Notes under the pieces: model-generated
Seen by the model: only the letters and a program-made list of their open reading frames with translations
What the model was told of the DNA's origin: nothing
The model's database searches: none
Program-made: the position numbers and the translations under genes
In this document: positions 1-4,735 of the stretch, piece after piece
Position numbering within the stretch: the first letter of the stretch is position 1
How the letters are laid out: every line of letters begins with the position of its first letter
NCBI GenBank assembly: GCA_016195205.1
Contig: JACQAB010000114.1
Span: 1-5,985, forward strand
Reading direction: 5' to 3'
From: Pseudomonadota bacterium
Lineage (GTDB): Bacteria; Pseudomonadota; Alphaproteobacteria; UBA9219; RGZA01
DNA length: 5,985 nt

Positions 1-105
1 CTCGTCATCGAATTCTATTCGCGTTAATCGCTTAAATCTGGGGGTCCGAAAGAGGCCCTAAGTGTTTTACCTACATAATAATACTTGTCTTTGTAAAAAC
101 TCCCC

Positions 106-957
106 ATGAGTGGCACCTTGGCCTCCGCAGATCCCGTTTTAAGTCGCGCCCTTGAAGCACAAGCGGCATTGAAAGTCATGGAAGAGAACGAGGGCCTTGC
201 TGCTGAAGTTGCCATTCATACTTATTTTACAACGCTTCAAATAGCCTTTCCGACAAGAGAAGTGTCGACTCCGGAATACGAAATTTTGGATGAAGAACAT
301 GCGGCAAATTTCATCGCAAAGCGCAAAGGCTACCAGCGCATCCTGGCCGAAATTACGGCGCACTCCGATCGGACCGCGGATTTTAGCGCAAATATTTTTA
401 CCGGGTTACTGCGGCATCCTTGCCCGGAATTGGCGCAGATATTCCATTTCATATGGGAAAACCGGCCGCAGGCGTTTACCGATCTCAGCCTGCACATGGC
501 GGCGATGGAGCCCAGATTGCAGACTTATGCCCATCAGATCACCATGAAAAGGCCGGAACTGGTGAACGAAAATCTTGCTGCGGCGGTGCTTGGCTGGTTG
601 GTGGACGGCCCAAGGCACAACACCACAGAAGCTGATAAGCATCGCCTGGCTTATCGCAGCGGCATTTTGCAGGACATCCTTGATGTTGCGTCAGATGCCA
701 TTACGCCCGGGATACTCCTGACTTTTTTGAGCAAAGTTAAAAAAAGATTTGGCGTGAAGGCCAGCCCTGCGCTGGCCGAATGTCTTGAAATCATCATGGA
801 AGATATTGTGCCTGGCCGCGGCGAGGTTTTTTCAAAAATACTGGAAGATAATGCACCACCGGAATGGGAAAGCATTGTTCCCATTCGCGATGCTTCAAGA
901 ATGGTAAGAAAATTCGGTGCGCTTAGCCGTCTGAAAACGCTTGAAGACGCAACCTAA
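106..957 (+). CDS. Hypothetical 283-aa cytoplasmic, mostly helical protein of unknown family
   Basis: I do not recognise a family for this protein. It has no signal peptide or membrane segment and is rich in charged residues. Its segments look amphipathic-helical throughout: for example a Glu/Ala-rich stretch around residues 14-36, 'KRKGYQRILAEI' near 73-84, and basic 'VKKRFG' near 211-216. A cytoplasmic helical-bundle protein, perhaps an adaptor, is the most one can infer. ATG106 is the only plausible far start, because an in-frame TAA lies at 94-96; the next Met is residue 25. No Shine-Dalgarno precedes it (the bases just before the ATG are CTCCCC). The M48 peptidase gene follows 35 bp downstream on the same strand, so the two may be co-transcribed. 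The stop codon TAA (955-957) overlaps the TAG of a severed reverse-strand gene fragment. The gene looks more A/T-rich than the purL end of the window. Its reality rests on length and codon pattern, not on homology. Confidence 0.72.
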   Translation: MSGTLASADPVLSRALEAQAALKVMEENEGLAAEVAIHTYFTTLQIAFPTREVSTPEYEILDEEHAANFIAKRKGYQRILAEITAHSDRTADFSANIFTGLLRHPCPELAQIFHFIWENRPQAFTDLSLHMAAMEPRLQTYAHQITMKRPELVNENLAAAVLGWLVDGPRHNTTEADKHRLAYRSGILQDILDVASDAITPGILLTFLSKVKKRFGVKASPALAECLEIIMEDIVPGRGEVFSKILEDNAPPEWESIVPIRDASRMVRKFGALSRLKTLEDAT

Positions 958-1007
958 ACCACCACGAATTCCCGTAACTCGACACTAAGCACATGCTCAG
1001 CGACCGC
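946..1007. repeat. Left copy of an imperfect direct repeat flanking the M48 gene
   Basis: This 62-bp stretch aligns without gaps to 1986-2047 (offset exactly 1040), with 47 of 62 bases identical by my count. The best core is the 13-bp CCTAAACCACCACG-type block around 953-966, identical in both copies apart from its edges. The repeat covers the last codons of the upstream plus-strand gene, its TAA stop, the intergenic gap, and the first five codons of the M48 peptidase. Both copies show the same geometry: a plus-strand TAA and a minus-strand TAG sharing CTAA. Confidence 0.82.
954..1007 (-). pseudogene. Severed C-terminal fragment of a second copy of the convergent 95-aa gene
   Basis: Read on the minus strand, this stretch encodes AEHVLSVELREFVVV followed by TAG. 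The intact protein at 1994-2281 ends DEHVLSVELREYVVV followed by TAG. Thirteen of these 15 residues match. The codons differ at eight synonymous sites (for example GAG/GAA, CAT/CAC, AGT/AGC, TTA/CTG) but only two non-synonymous ones (A/D and F/Y). This is the pattern expected of two coding copies that diverged under selection before one was cut. Similarity stops at about 1007; further upstream on the minus strand the frame meets a stop at 1086-1088 and has no usable start codon. It is therefore a remnant and not a working gene. It lies between the stop of the 283-aa gene and the start of the M48 gene, and overlaps the latter. Confidence 0.78.
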
Positions 1008-1997
1008 GCAAAATATCTCCCGGGTCTTAAACCCGCACCGTCTGAAACCGCACAGGTTTGCGCTTATTTCGCCCTTTCGGCGGCTTTAACGGTGGGATCG
1101 CTGGTGCTGGCCGCCAAGGCCGCCTTGCCCATAGCGCTTTTTGCTTTGGCTGCAGCGGCGGTCACAGATGTAGAAGCCGTGATGATGTTGCGAAAATCAG
1201 AAGCCTTGGCGGATTTTGTGGCTGATCCGGACATGGGGATAGAGAAGGTTTCCAGCGCGGATGACGCACCCAATCCTGAACTGAAAATCCTGTATGAAAT
1301 AATTGAAGGCTGTCTGCGCGAAGCGGGGATAAGTAACCCGCTCACTCTTTTGGTTAACTCGGATAAAAAAAGGAAAAACAGCATGGGCATTATTCCCAAC
1401 CGTGGAAAGGCTGTGGTGACGGTCATGGCTGGGAGCGAAATCATGAAATTTTTGAAACCTGCTCAAATTCGTGGGGTAATGTTTCATGAAATAGGCCACC
1501 AGTTGCAGGATATGTATTACGAAGTACGGGCGGGGCAGTTCTTGTCGGTAGCGCGGTGGGCGACCTTTGCTGGTTTTGCCTTTTTGGCGATTTTAGCCGA
1601 AAAAAGAGGGGAAAGGGACGTTTTGAAACTCAGCCAGACCGCATGGGCCTTTGCGATGGCCTATGCCGGCAAATTATGTGGCCGAGGCGTTTCGCGCGTA
1701 AGGGAATACCAGGCCGATCGTTATGGCATAACCTTGAATAAAAGCGTGACGCCCCTGCTCTCAGCTCTTTTCAAAATAGTTAACAGCATGATTAATCAGT
1801 CGGGACCATTGAGAAGAATGAAGTCTGGCGCGGTGCGAAAGGCAGGCCCCATAATGAAGGCGGGATCTTATTTGTTCTGGCCGTACCGATTGGAGAAGCG
1901 TCTTTCGGTCGAGCATCCAAGATTTTCTTTTCGCGTGAAGCGTCTGCTGGAAATCCGCAAAAACAAGGTTGCCGCCGAGCGGCTGGAAGCAGCCTAA
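993..1997 (+). CDS. M48 family (HtpX/Ste24-like) membrane-anchored zinc metallopeptidase
   Basis: The protein carries the M48 zinc site: HEIGH at residues 165-169 (two zinc-binding His and the catalytic Glu166), followed by REYQADRYG at 237-245, whose Glu238 is the expected third ligand. The C-terminal 'EHPRFSFRVKRL' (307-318) matches the HPxxxxR-type segment common at the end of M48 catalytic domains. Hydrophobic stretches at about 23-42 and 43-63 look like an N-terminal membrane hairpin. Two more, at about 188-202 and 214-230, lie between the HExxH and third-ligand motifs, as in HtpX. At 334 aa it is slightly longer than typical HtpX (about 290). Members degrade or clip membrane and misfolded proteins, but the substrate here is unknown. 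ATG993 is the first start after an in-frame TAA at 975-977. It has no Shine-Dalgarno and lies within a repeat copy. The 3' end overlaps the convergent gene by 4 bp. It differs enough from HtpX that I give no gene symbol. Confidence 0.9.
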   Translation: MLSDRAKYLPGLKPAPSETAQVCAYFALSAALTVGSLVLAAKAALPIALFALAAAAVTDVEAVMMLRKSEALADFVADPDMGIEKVSSADDAPNPELKILYEIIEGCLREAGISNPLTLLVNSDKKRKNSMGIIPNRGKAVVTVMAGSEIMKFLKPAQIRGVMFHEIGHQLQDMYYEVRAGQFLSVARWATFAGFAFLAILAEKRGERDVLKLSQTAWAFAMAYAGKLCGRGVSRVREYQADRYGITLNKSVTPLLSALFKIVNSMINQSGPLRRMKSGAVRKAGPIMKAGSYLFWPYRLEKRLSVEHPRFSFRVKRLLEIRKNKVAAERLEAA

Positions 1998-2047
1998 ACC
2001 ACCACGTATTCGCGCAGTTCCACGCTCAGCACGTGTTCATCCGCCGC
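1986..2047. repeat. Right copy of the direct repeat flanking the M48 gene
   Basis: This is the partner of 946-1007. It spans the last three codons and stop of the M48 gene and the last 17 sense codons plus stop of the convergent 95-aa gene. Here the minus-strand gene is intact, so this copy represents the undisturbed arrangement. Recombination between the two copies would remove 1040 bp, that is the M48 gene with one repeat. It would leave the 283-aa gene convergent with the intact small gene at the same 4-bp stop overlap. Confidence 0.82.
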
Positions 2048-2281
2048 CAGGCGCTGCAGGGCTTCGGTGCGGATTTCGGCTTTCATCACGCCGGGCGTAA
2101 AGGGGCCAAGGATCTTCATGTAATCCGGGCTGTAATCTTCTGACGACAGCCGCACCAGCGCTTCGAACCGGCCCTGGGGAAAACCTGAAAATCGTTTCCA
2201 GATAGGATCGACATCTACCGTTCTTTTAACGTTCTTTGCCATTTCTGCACCACTTGACTGTCTCTTCAGTCTATTTTTCAT
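1994..2281 (-). CDS. Small 95-aa protein with an inhibitor-I9/subtilisin-propeptide-like C-terminal half (tentative)
   Basis: I do not recognise a named family with certainty. Residues about 38-95 follow the order beta (FEALVRLS), loop, beta (VMKAEIR), helix (TEALQRLAADEHV), beta (LSVELREYVVV). The final 'LAADEHVLSVEL' resembles the 'Lxxxpx-V-xx-VE' signature of peptidase inhibitor I9 and subtilisin propeptides. That fold acts as a chaperone or inhibitor of serine proteases, and some members stand alone. No signal peptide is visible and the N-terminus is basic, so it is probably cytoplasmic. The start is uncertain. ATG2281 gives 95 aa; the internal ATG at 2242 (Met14, MAKNVKRTVD) gives 82 aa. 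Neither has a convincing Shine-Dalgarno. Conservation of its C-terminus in the diverged fragment at 954-1007 supports it as a real gene. It converges on the M48 gene with a 4-bp overlap. Confidence 0.68.
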   Translation of the reverse strand: MKNRLKRQSSGAEMAKNVKRTVDVDPIWKRFSGFPQGRFEALVRLSSEDYSPDYMKILGPFTPGVMKAEIRTEALQRLAADEHVLSVELREYVVV

Positions 2282-2523
2282 TGTGAATGAAGGATGATTA
2301 AATCCCCGTTAAACGCCTAAGTTTTCCCCATCATTTTCAAAGAACTAGCTTTGAACACTTGGGGTTTGTGAAAAGAAATATCTGTTGTTTTTCTTATAGT
2401 TAATCCGATTGAACTCTTCATGAAACTAAATCCATGGTTGTTACTTGCAAGGACAAACTGATACCATTTCCAGGTGACTTAAACTAAGTTTTCGCCGCGT
2501 CGGGCAGGGAAAAGGACCGTGAA
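2282..2523. other. AT-rich intergenic region between divergent genes
   Basis: These 242 bp separate the minus-strand small gene from the plus-strand serine protease and must hold the start signals for both. TATAGT at 2395-2400 is a fair -10 box for the protease, but no good -35 box lies 16-18 bp before it. TTGAAC at 2351-2356 resembles a -35 box without a convincing -10. A palindrome at 2336-2355 is listed separately. No open reading frame of interest is seen here. Confidence 0.5.
2336..2355. promoter_or_regulatory. Palindrome with 7-bp arms, possible operator
   Basis: TTCAAAG (2336-2342) and CTTTGAA (2349-2355) form a perfect inverted repeat around a 6-base spacer (AACTAG). Its 20-bp size and its position between divergent genes suit a dimeric transcription factor site. 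It overlaps the TTGAAC at 2351-2356. A 7-bp AT-rich palindrome can occur by chance, and no second copy was found, so this is only a candidate. Confidence 0.25.
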
Positions 2524-3282
2524 ATGAAGACGATTATTGCAGCTTTGGCGGCCCTGTTTGTTCTGACAGCTTCACCGGCTTTTGCCGCGCTTTGCACCTC
2601 CAGCTCTGCCGATGCCACCGAGATTTTTGCCGGTTCCAGCCCCTCCGTCGTGGCTATTGAAGCCACCCGCACGGGGAATGAGCTTTATGGCTCGGGCTTC
2701 TTCTGGGACAACCAGGGCCATATCGTCACCAACATCCATGTATTAGGGCAGGACACCACGGTGATTCTGGCCAATGGCCAGCGCGTGAAGCCCCAGCTGG
2801 TGGGCTATGACGCCACTTTTGACGTCGCCGTCCTTCGCATCCCCTTCGTTTCGTCCACCATGGGCCGTGGATCAAGCGCCATCCTGCGCGTGGGTGAGCC
2901 GGTATTTGCCATCGGCAATCCTTATGGCGTGGGCATCAGCCTGTCGCGCGGGATTGTCAGCGGGTTGAACCGCAGCATTGAAACGACCGAGCGCCGCCAT
3001 CTTTTCAACCTGGTGCAGACCGACGCCGCCCTGAATCCCGGCAACTCGGGCGGGCCGCTGATTGACCAGCGCGGCTGCCTGATCGGCATGAATACGGCCA
3101 TTCTTTCGCCCAGCAATACGTCCTCCGGCGTGGGCTTTGCCCTGACGGTAGAGCAGCTGGCGCAGGTGATTCCCGGTATTCTCAGCGGTCGTGGCACTCC
3201 TGTGGCCAGCGGGGAAGAAACGACCCTGGCGCCCGCGGCCAAGCCGGTCAGCTACGGAACACCGAATTATAGCCATCATTAG
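2524..3282 (+). CDS. Exported HtrA/trypsin-like (S1C) serine protease without PDZ domain
   Basis: The N-terminus is a classic signal peptide: a Lys-containing start, a hydrophobic core at residues 4-16, and an AFA cleavage site giving a mature protein from about residue 22. The catalytic triad is visible: His72 in 'IVTNIHVLG', Asp100 in 'ATFDVAVLRI', and Ser175 in 'NPGNSGGPL'. 'GSGFFWDNQGHIVTN' (56-70), 'AIGNPYG' (129-135) and 'GIGFA'-like 'GVGFAL' (202-207) are the usual landmarks of HtrA/DegP protease domains. The chain ends at 252 aa, about 40 residues after the protease core, with a Pro/Ala/Ser-rich tail and no PDZ domain. DegP and DegS carry one or two, so I do not use a deg symbol. Cys24 and Cys185 could form a disulfide in the periplasm. 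AAAGGA at 2511-2516 lies 7 bases before the ATG and fixes the start. Periplasmic protein quality control is likely, but the target is unknown. The gene appears monocistronic, ending at a strong terminator. Confidence 0.92.
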   Translation: MKTIIAALAALFVLTASPAFAALCTSSSADATEIFAGSSPSVVAIEATRTGNELYGSGFFWDNQGHIVTNIHVLGQDTTVILANGQRVKPQLVGYDATFDVAVLRIPFVSSTMGRGSSAILRVGEPVFAIGNPYGVGISLSRGIVSGLNRSIETTERRHLFNLVQTDAALNPGNSGGPLIDQRGCLIGMNTAILSPSNTSSGVGFALTVEQLAQVIPGILSGRGTPVASGEETTLAPAAKPVSYGTPNYSHH

Positions 3283-3350
3283 GGATTAGTTTTTCTTCAA
3301 TTTTCTTTGTGACCTGAATACCCGTCGTACCTCCAGGGTCGCAAATGATA

Positions 3351-3386
3351 ACCCCTGCCGGAGCAATCCGGCAGGGGTCTTTTTTT
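3351..3386 (+). terminator. Strong intrinsic terminator of the serine protease gene
   Basis: ACCCCTGCCGG (3351-3361) pairs perfectly with CCGGCAGGGGT (3368-3378) around a 6-base loop (AGCAAT). The stem is followed by a T run at 3380-3386. It lies about 70 bp after the protease stop codon. Read on the minus strand, the stem is preceded by A7 and followed only by TTATCATTTG, so it would be a weaker stop for the 100-aa gene coming the other way. Confidence 0.93.
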
Positions 3387-3426
3387 CCACGACGTTCCTG
3401 AAAAAAAATATTCCGTTTTATGAACT

Positions 3427-3729
3427 TTATTGACGTGTAAAAGGTGAAGTGGCCATGCCCAGCGGCTGCGTCACCGACGCAATCGGGCGGGCATAGGCAA
3501 TAGTATCAGCAAGCACACCACCACCCGCCACAGGCACGGCCGCCTGCCCCAACAGGCTGGCATGCACGGGGATATCAAACGTAATCACATGTCCGGAGGG
3601 CAGGCCCTTGGTTACCGACAGGGCGCTGTAGGCTTCCGGATGACTGATATAATCGCCGCGGGTATCAGCAAAAGCGGCGGAACTCACCACGCACAACGCT
3701 AAGCTGGCAAGGATCAGGAAACGTTTCAT
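3427..3729 (-). CDS. Small secreted protein of unknown function (100 aa)
   Basis: The protein starts with a clear signal peptide: KR at residues 2-3, a hydrophobic core at about 4-16, and cleavage likely after 'SSAAFA' at residue 21. That leaves about 79 mature residues. The mature part begins 'DTRGDYISHPEAYS', then has a Gly/Ala/Val-rich middle ('AAVPVAGGGVLAD') and ends 'SPFTRQ'. It has no Cys after the signal peptide, no membrane segment and no motif I recognise. The start is well supported: GAAGGAG (3737-3743, read on the minus strand) lies 7 bases before the ATG. It is convergent with the serine protease gene, with the terminator between them, and appears to be a single-gene unit. A periplasmic or envelope location follows from the signal peptide; nothing shows what it does. 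Confidence 0.78.
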   Translation of the reverse strand: MKRFLILASLALCVVSSAAFADTRGDYISHPEAYSALSVTKGLPSGHVITFDIPVHASLLGQAAVPVAGGGVLADTIAYARPIASVTQPLGMATSPFTRQ

Positions 3730-3813
3730 GGAAATACTCCTTCATACGGTTATTCGCTTTTTAGGGCGTGCCTTCAGTATTAAGGAGTGTGGTTAAGAGG
3801 CGCTGAATGTTTG

Positions 3814-3876
3814 CTAAAATTGAAAACGATTTCAGTGCGTAACACGGTGAACGCACGCAGATAGATTCAATTTTAG
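3814..3876. repeat. Nested inverted repeat upstream of the small secreted protein gene
   Basis: CTAAAATTGAA (3814-3824) and TTCAATTTTAG (3866-3876) are perfect 11-bp inverted arms 41 bases apart. Inside lies a second perfect pair, GTGCGT (3835-3840) and ACGCAC (3851-3856). A third, competing small hairpin, TGAAA-ACGA-TTTCA, spans 3821-3834. The region contains no gene. It could be a leader structure, a protein-binding region or a degraded repeat; the sequence does not decide. Confidence 0.5.
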
Positions 3877-3905
3877 ATAATTTGTTCTGAAGGAGATTGT
3901 TTCAA
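3877..3905 (-). promoter_or_regulatory. Candidate promoter for the small secreted protein gene
   Basis: On the minus strand, TTGAAA (3905-3900) and AATTAT (3882-3877) are separated by 17 bases. They match the sigma-70 -35 and -10 boxes at 5 of 6 and 4 of 6 positions. Transcription would start near 3870, giving a leader of about 140 bases before the ATG at 3729. The start would fall inside one arm of the nested inverted repeat, so the outer stem would not be fully transcribed. This is a weak consensus match only. Confidence 0.28.
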
Positions 3906-3911
3906 AAGGAA

Positions 3912-4000
3912 ATGTCATGCCCGCGCAGGCGGGCATCCACGAATGCCAAACAGCGTGTCTTATGGTTTTCGTGGGTCCCCGCCTTCGCGGGGATGACCAT
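3912..4000. repeat. REP-like palindromic element downstream of grxD (subtype with GCGGGC/GCGGGG hairpins)
   Basis: The element is a pair of inverted hairpins. ATGCCCGC-GCAG-GCGGGCAT (3917-3936) is the left hairpin; CCCCGC-CTTC-GCGGGG (3977-3992) is the right. Around them are inverted outer ends (ATGTCAT at 3912-3918; ATGACCAT at 3993-4000). Inner arms CCACGAA (3937-3943) and TTCGTGG (3968-3974) also pair. Paired hairpins bounded by GTCAT...ATGAC are typical of dispersed intergenic repeats in many Proteobacteria. It begins 10 bases after the grxD stop. On the minus strand it is followed by TTTCCTTTT, so it may end or stabilise the purL-bolA-grxD transcript. Confidence 0.8.
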
Positions 4001-4009
4001 TCTTGGGGG

Positions 4010-4342
4010 TTAGGCCACGTTCAAAATCTTCTTATCCTGCAGCAGTTTCTTCAATTCGCCCGAGGCGTGCATTTCGCGCACGATATCGCAGCCGCCAATG
4101 AACTCACCTTTGATGTAAAGCTGCGGAATGGTAGGCCAGTTGCTGAAATCCTTGATGCCCTGGCGAAGTTCGGGGTCGTCCAGCACGTTGGTACCCTTGA
4201 ACGGCACGTTCATGCTTTTCAATACCTGCACCACGGTGGCCGAAAACCCGCACATGGGCTGGTCGGGCGTGCCCTTCATGTAAAGCATGACGGGGTTGTC
4301 CTTGACTTCGGCGGCAATGCGGTCGGCGATGGGGGCGGGCAT
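4010..4342 (-). CDS. grxD: Monothiol glutaredoxin, Grx4/Grx5 CGFS type
   Basis: At 110 aa this is the normal length for a single-domain monothiol glutaredoxin. CGFS at residues 31-34 is the diagnostic active site whose Cys, with glutathione, holds a bridging [2Fe-2S] cluster. 'WPTIPQLYIKGEFIGGCDIV' (69-88) holds the cis-Pro (TIP) and the GG-CD glutathione-binding segment. Such proteins carry and deliver iron-sulfur clusters and work in complexes with BolA proteins; they are poor classical reductases. The start is supported by AAAGGAG (4348-4354, minus strand) 5 bases before the ATG. The bolA-family gene lies 30 bp upstream in the same direction, so the partners are very likely co-transcribed. 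A REP-like element lies directly downstream. Confidence 0.96.
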   Translation of the reverse strand: MPAPIADRIAAEVKDNPVMLYMKGTPDQPMCGFSATVVQVLKSMNVPFKGTNVLDDPELRQGIKDFSNWPTIPQLYIKGEFIGGCDIVREMHASGELKKLLQDKKILNVA

Positions 4343-4372
4343 GGGGGCTCCTTTAAAGCCAGTTTATATAGG

Positions 4373-4603
4373 TCAGGGAACCGAGGTGTAAAGCGCCAGG
4401 GCGTGCAATTCGCCGCCCATTTTGCCTTTCAGCGCGGCATAAACCATCTGGTGCTGCTGCACGCGGCTTTTACCGGCGAAGGCCGGGCTTTCCACATGGG
4501 CGGCGTAATGGTCGCCGTCGCCCGCCAGGTCTTCAATGAGCATCTTGGCGTCGGGGATGCCCTGAAGGATGAGAGCTTCGATGGTTTTTTGGTCTAAGGG
4601 CAT
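4373..4603 (-). CDS. bolA: BolA family protein (BolA/IbaG type), partner of the CGFS glutaredoxin
   Basis: The 76-aa chain covers a complete small BolA domain. 'DGDHYAAHVESPAF' (29-42) corresponds to the conserved beta region, 'GKSRVQQHQMVYAAL' (44-58) to the FxGKSxxxRHxxVYxxL helix-turn-helix-like signature, and 'ELHALALYT' (65-73) to the final HAL strand. BolA-like proteins bind a [2Fe-2S] cluster jointly with CGFS glutaredoxins, using a conserved His; His68 in 'LHAL' is the invariant candidate. It sits between purL and grxD on the same strand, with a 30-bp gap to grxD. Its Shine-Dalgarno AAGG (4611-4614, minus strand, 7 bases from the ATG) touches the edge of a REP-like element filling the purL-bolA gap. 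It is short and acidic like IbaG, so the symbol bolA is used in the family sense. Confidence 0.94.
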   Translation of the reverse strand: MPLDQKTIEALILQGIPDAKMLIEDLAGDGDHYAAHVESPAFAGKSRVQQHQMVYAALKGKMGGELHALALYTSVP

Positions 4604-4610
4604 AATCTTA

Positions 4611-4614
4611 CCTT
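4611..4614 (-). promoter_or_regulatory. bolA ribosome-binding site abutting the REP-like element
   Basis: Read on the minus strand, AAGG stands 7 bases before the bolA ATG. Its first two bases are also the last bases of the 12-bp terminal inverted repeat of the REP-like element. A stable hairpin therefore ends within a few bases of the Shine-Dalgarno, which could hinder ribosome access or shield the upstream mRNA end. Confidence 0.55.
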
Positions 4615-4730
4615 GTCATCCCGGGCGTAGCGAAGCGAAGACCCGGGATCCCATTTTATTTCTTTTTTCTCAAAAAACCAAATGAGATCCCGGATCGCGC
4701 TCGCAAGGGCTCGCTTGTCCGGGATGACAA
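4613..4730. repeat. REP-like palindromic element inside the purL-bolA gap (CCCGGG subtype)
   Basis: TTGTCATCCCGG (4613-4624) and CCGGGATGACAA (4719-4730) are perfect 12-bp terminal inverted repeats. Each half also folds alone: ATCCCGGG (4618-4625) with CCCGGGAT (4642-4649), and ATCCCGGA (4687-4694) with TCCGGGAT (4718-4725). The AT-rich centre (about 4652-4680) contains T-rich and A-rich runs that can also pair. The element fills almost the whole 132-bp gap between the purL stop and the bolA start. It shares the GTCAT(C/G)CC...GG(G)ATGAC frame with the element at 3912-4000 but differs in its stems, so these are two subtypes of one type of repeat. No transposase is near. Confidence 0.85.
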
Positions 4731-4735
4731 TGGGG

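Noticed and set aside
9..24. Possible third copy of the gene-end repeat (CGAATTC at 9-15, TATTCGCG at 17-24)
   Set aside because: Short words match either known copy, but there is no ungapped alignment, the CCTAAACCACCACG core is absent, and the minus-strand translation does not match the small protein.
1..27. Possible tail of an upstream plus-strand gene (LVIEFYSR then TAA)
   Set aside because: Eight codons at the window edge cannot be told from chance. The rest of 1-105 shows only CATAAT at 74-79 as a possible -10 box, with no matching -35.
1064..1499. Minus-strand open frames opposite the M48 gene (126 and 100 codons)
   Set aside because: They lie antisense to the membrane segments and front half of the M48 peptidase and show low-complexity Ala/Ser translations.
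946..2047. Integron-type gene cassette recombination sites
   Set aside because: The repeats show gene-to-gene coding similarity and no attC-like pair of inverted core sites (RYYYAAC/GTTRRRY); no integrase gene is present.
2524..2595. Lipoprotein signal (Cys24 after the hydrophobic core of the serine protease)
   Set aside because: The residue before the Cys is Leu, which does not fit a lipobox, whereas AFA just before is a good signal peptidase I site.
2872..3279. Minus-strand open frames opposite the serine protease gene (also 2922-3242)
   Set aside because: They are antisense to a complete catalytic domain with signal peptide, triad and Shine-Dalgarno, and show no motif of their own.
3917..4597. 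Long plus-strand open frame opposite grxD and bolA (226 codons)
   Set aside because: It starts inside a REP-like element and runs antisense to two genes with clear family motifs and ribosome-binding sites; its His/Gly-rich translation is typical of an antisense shadow.
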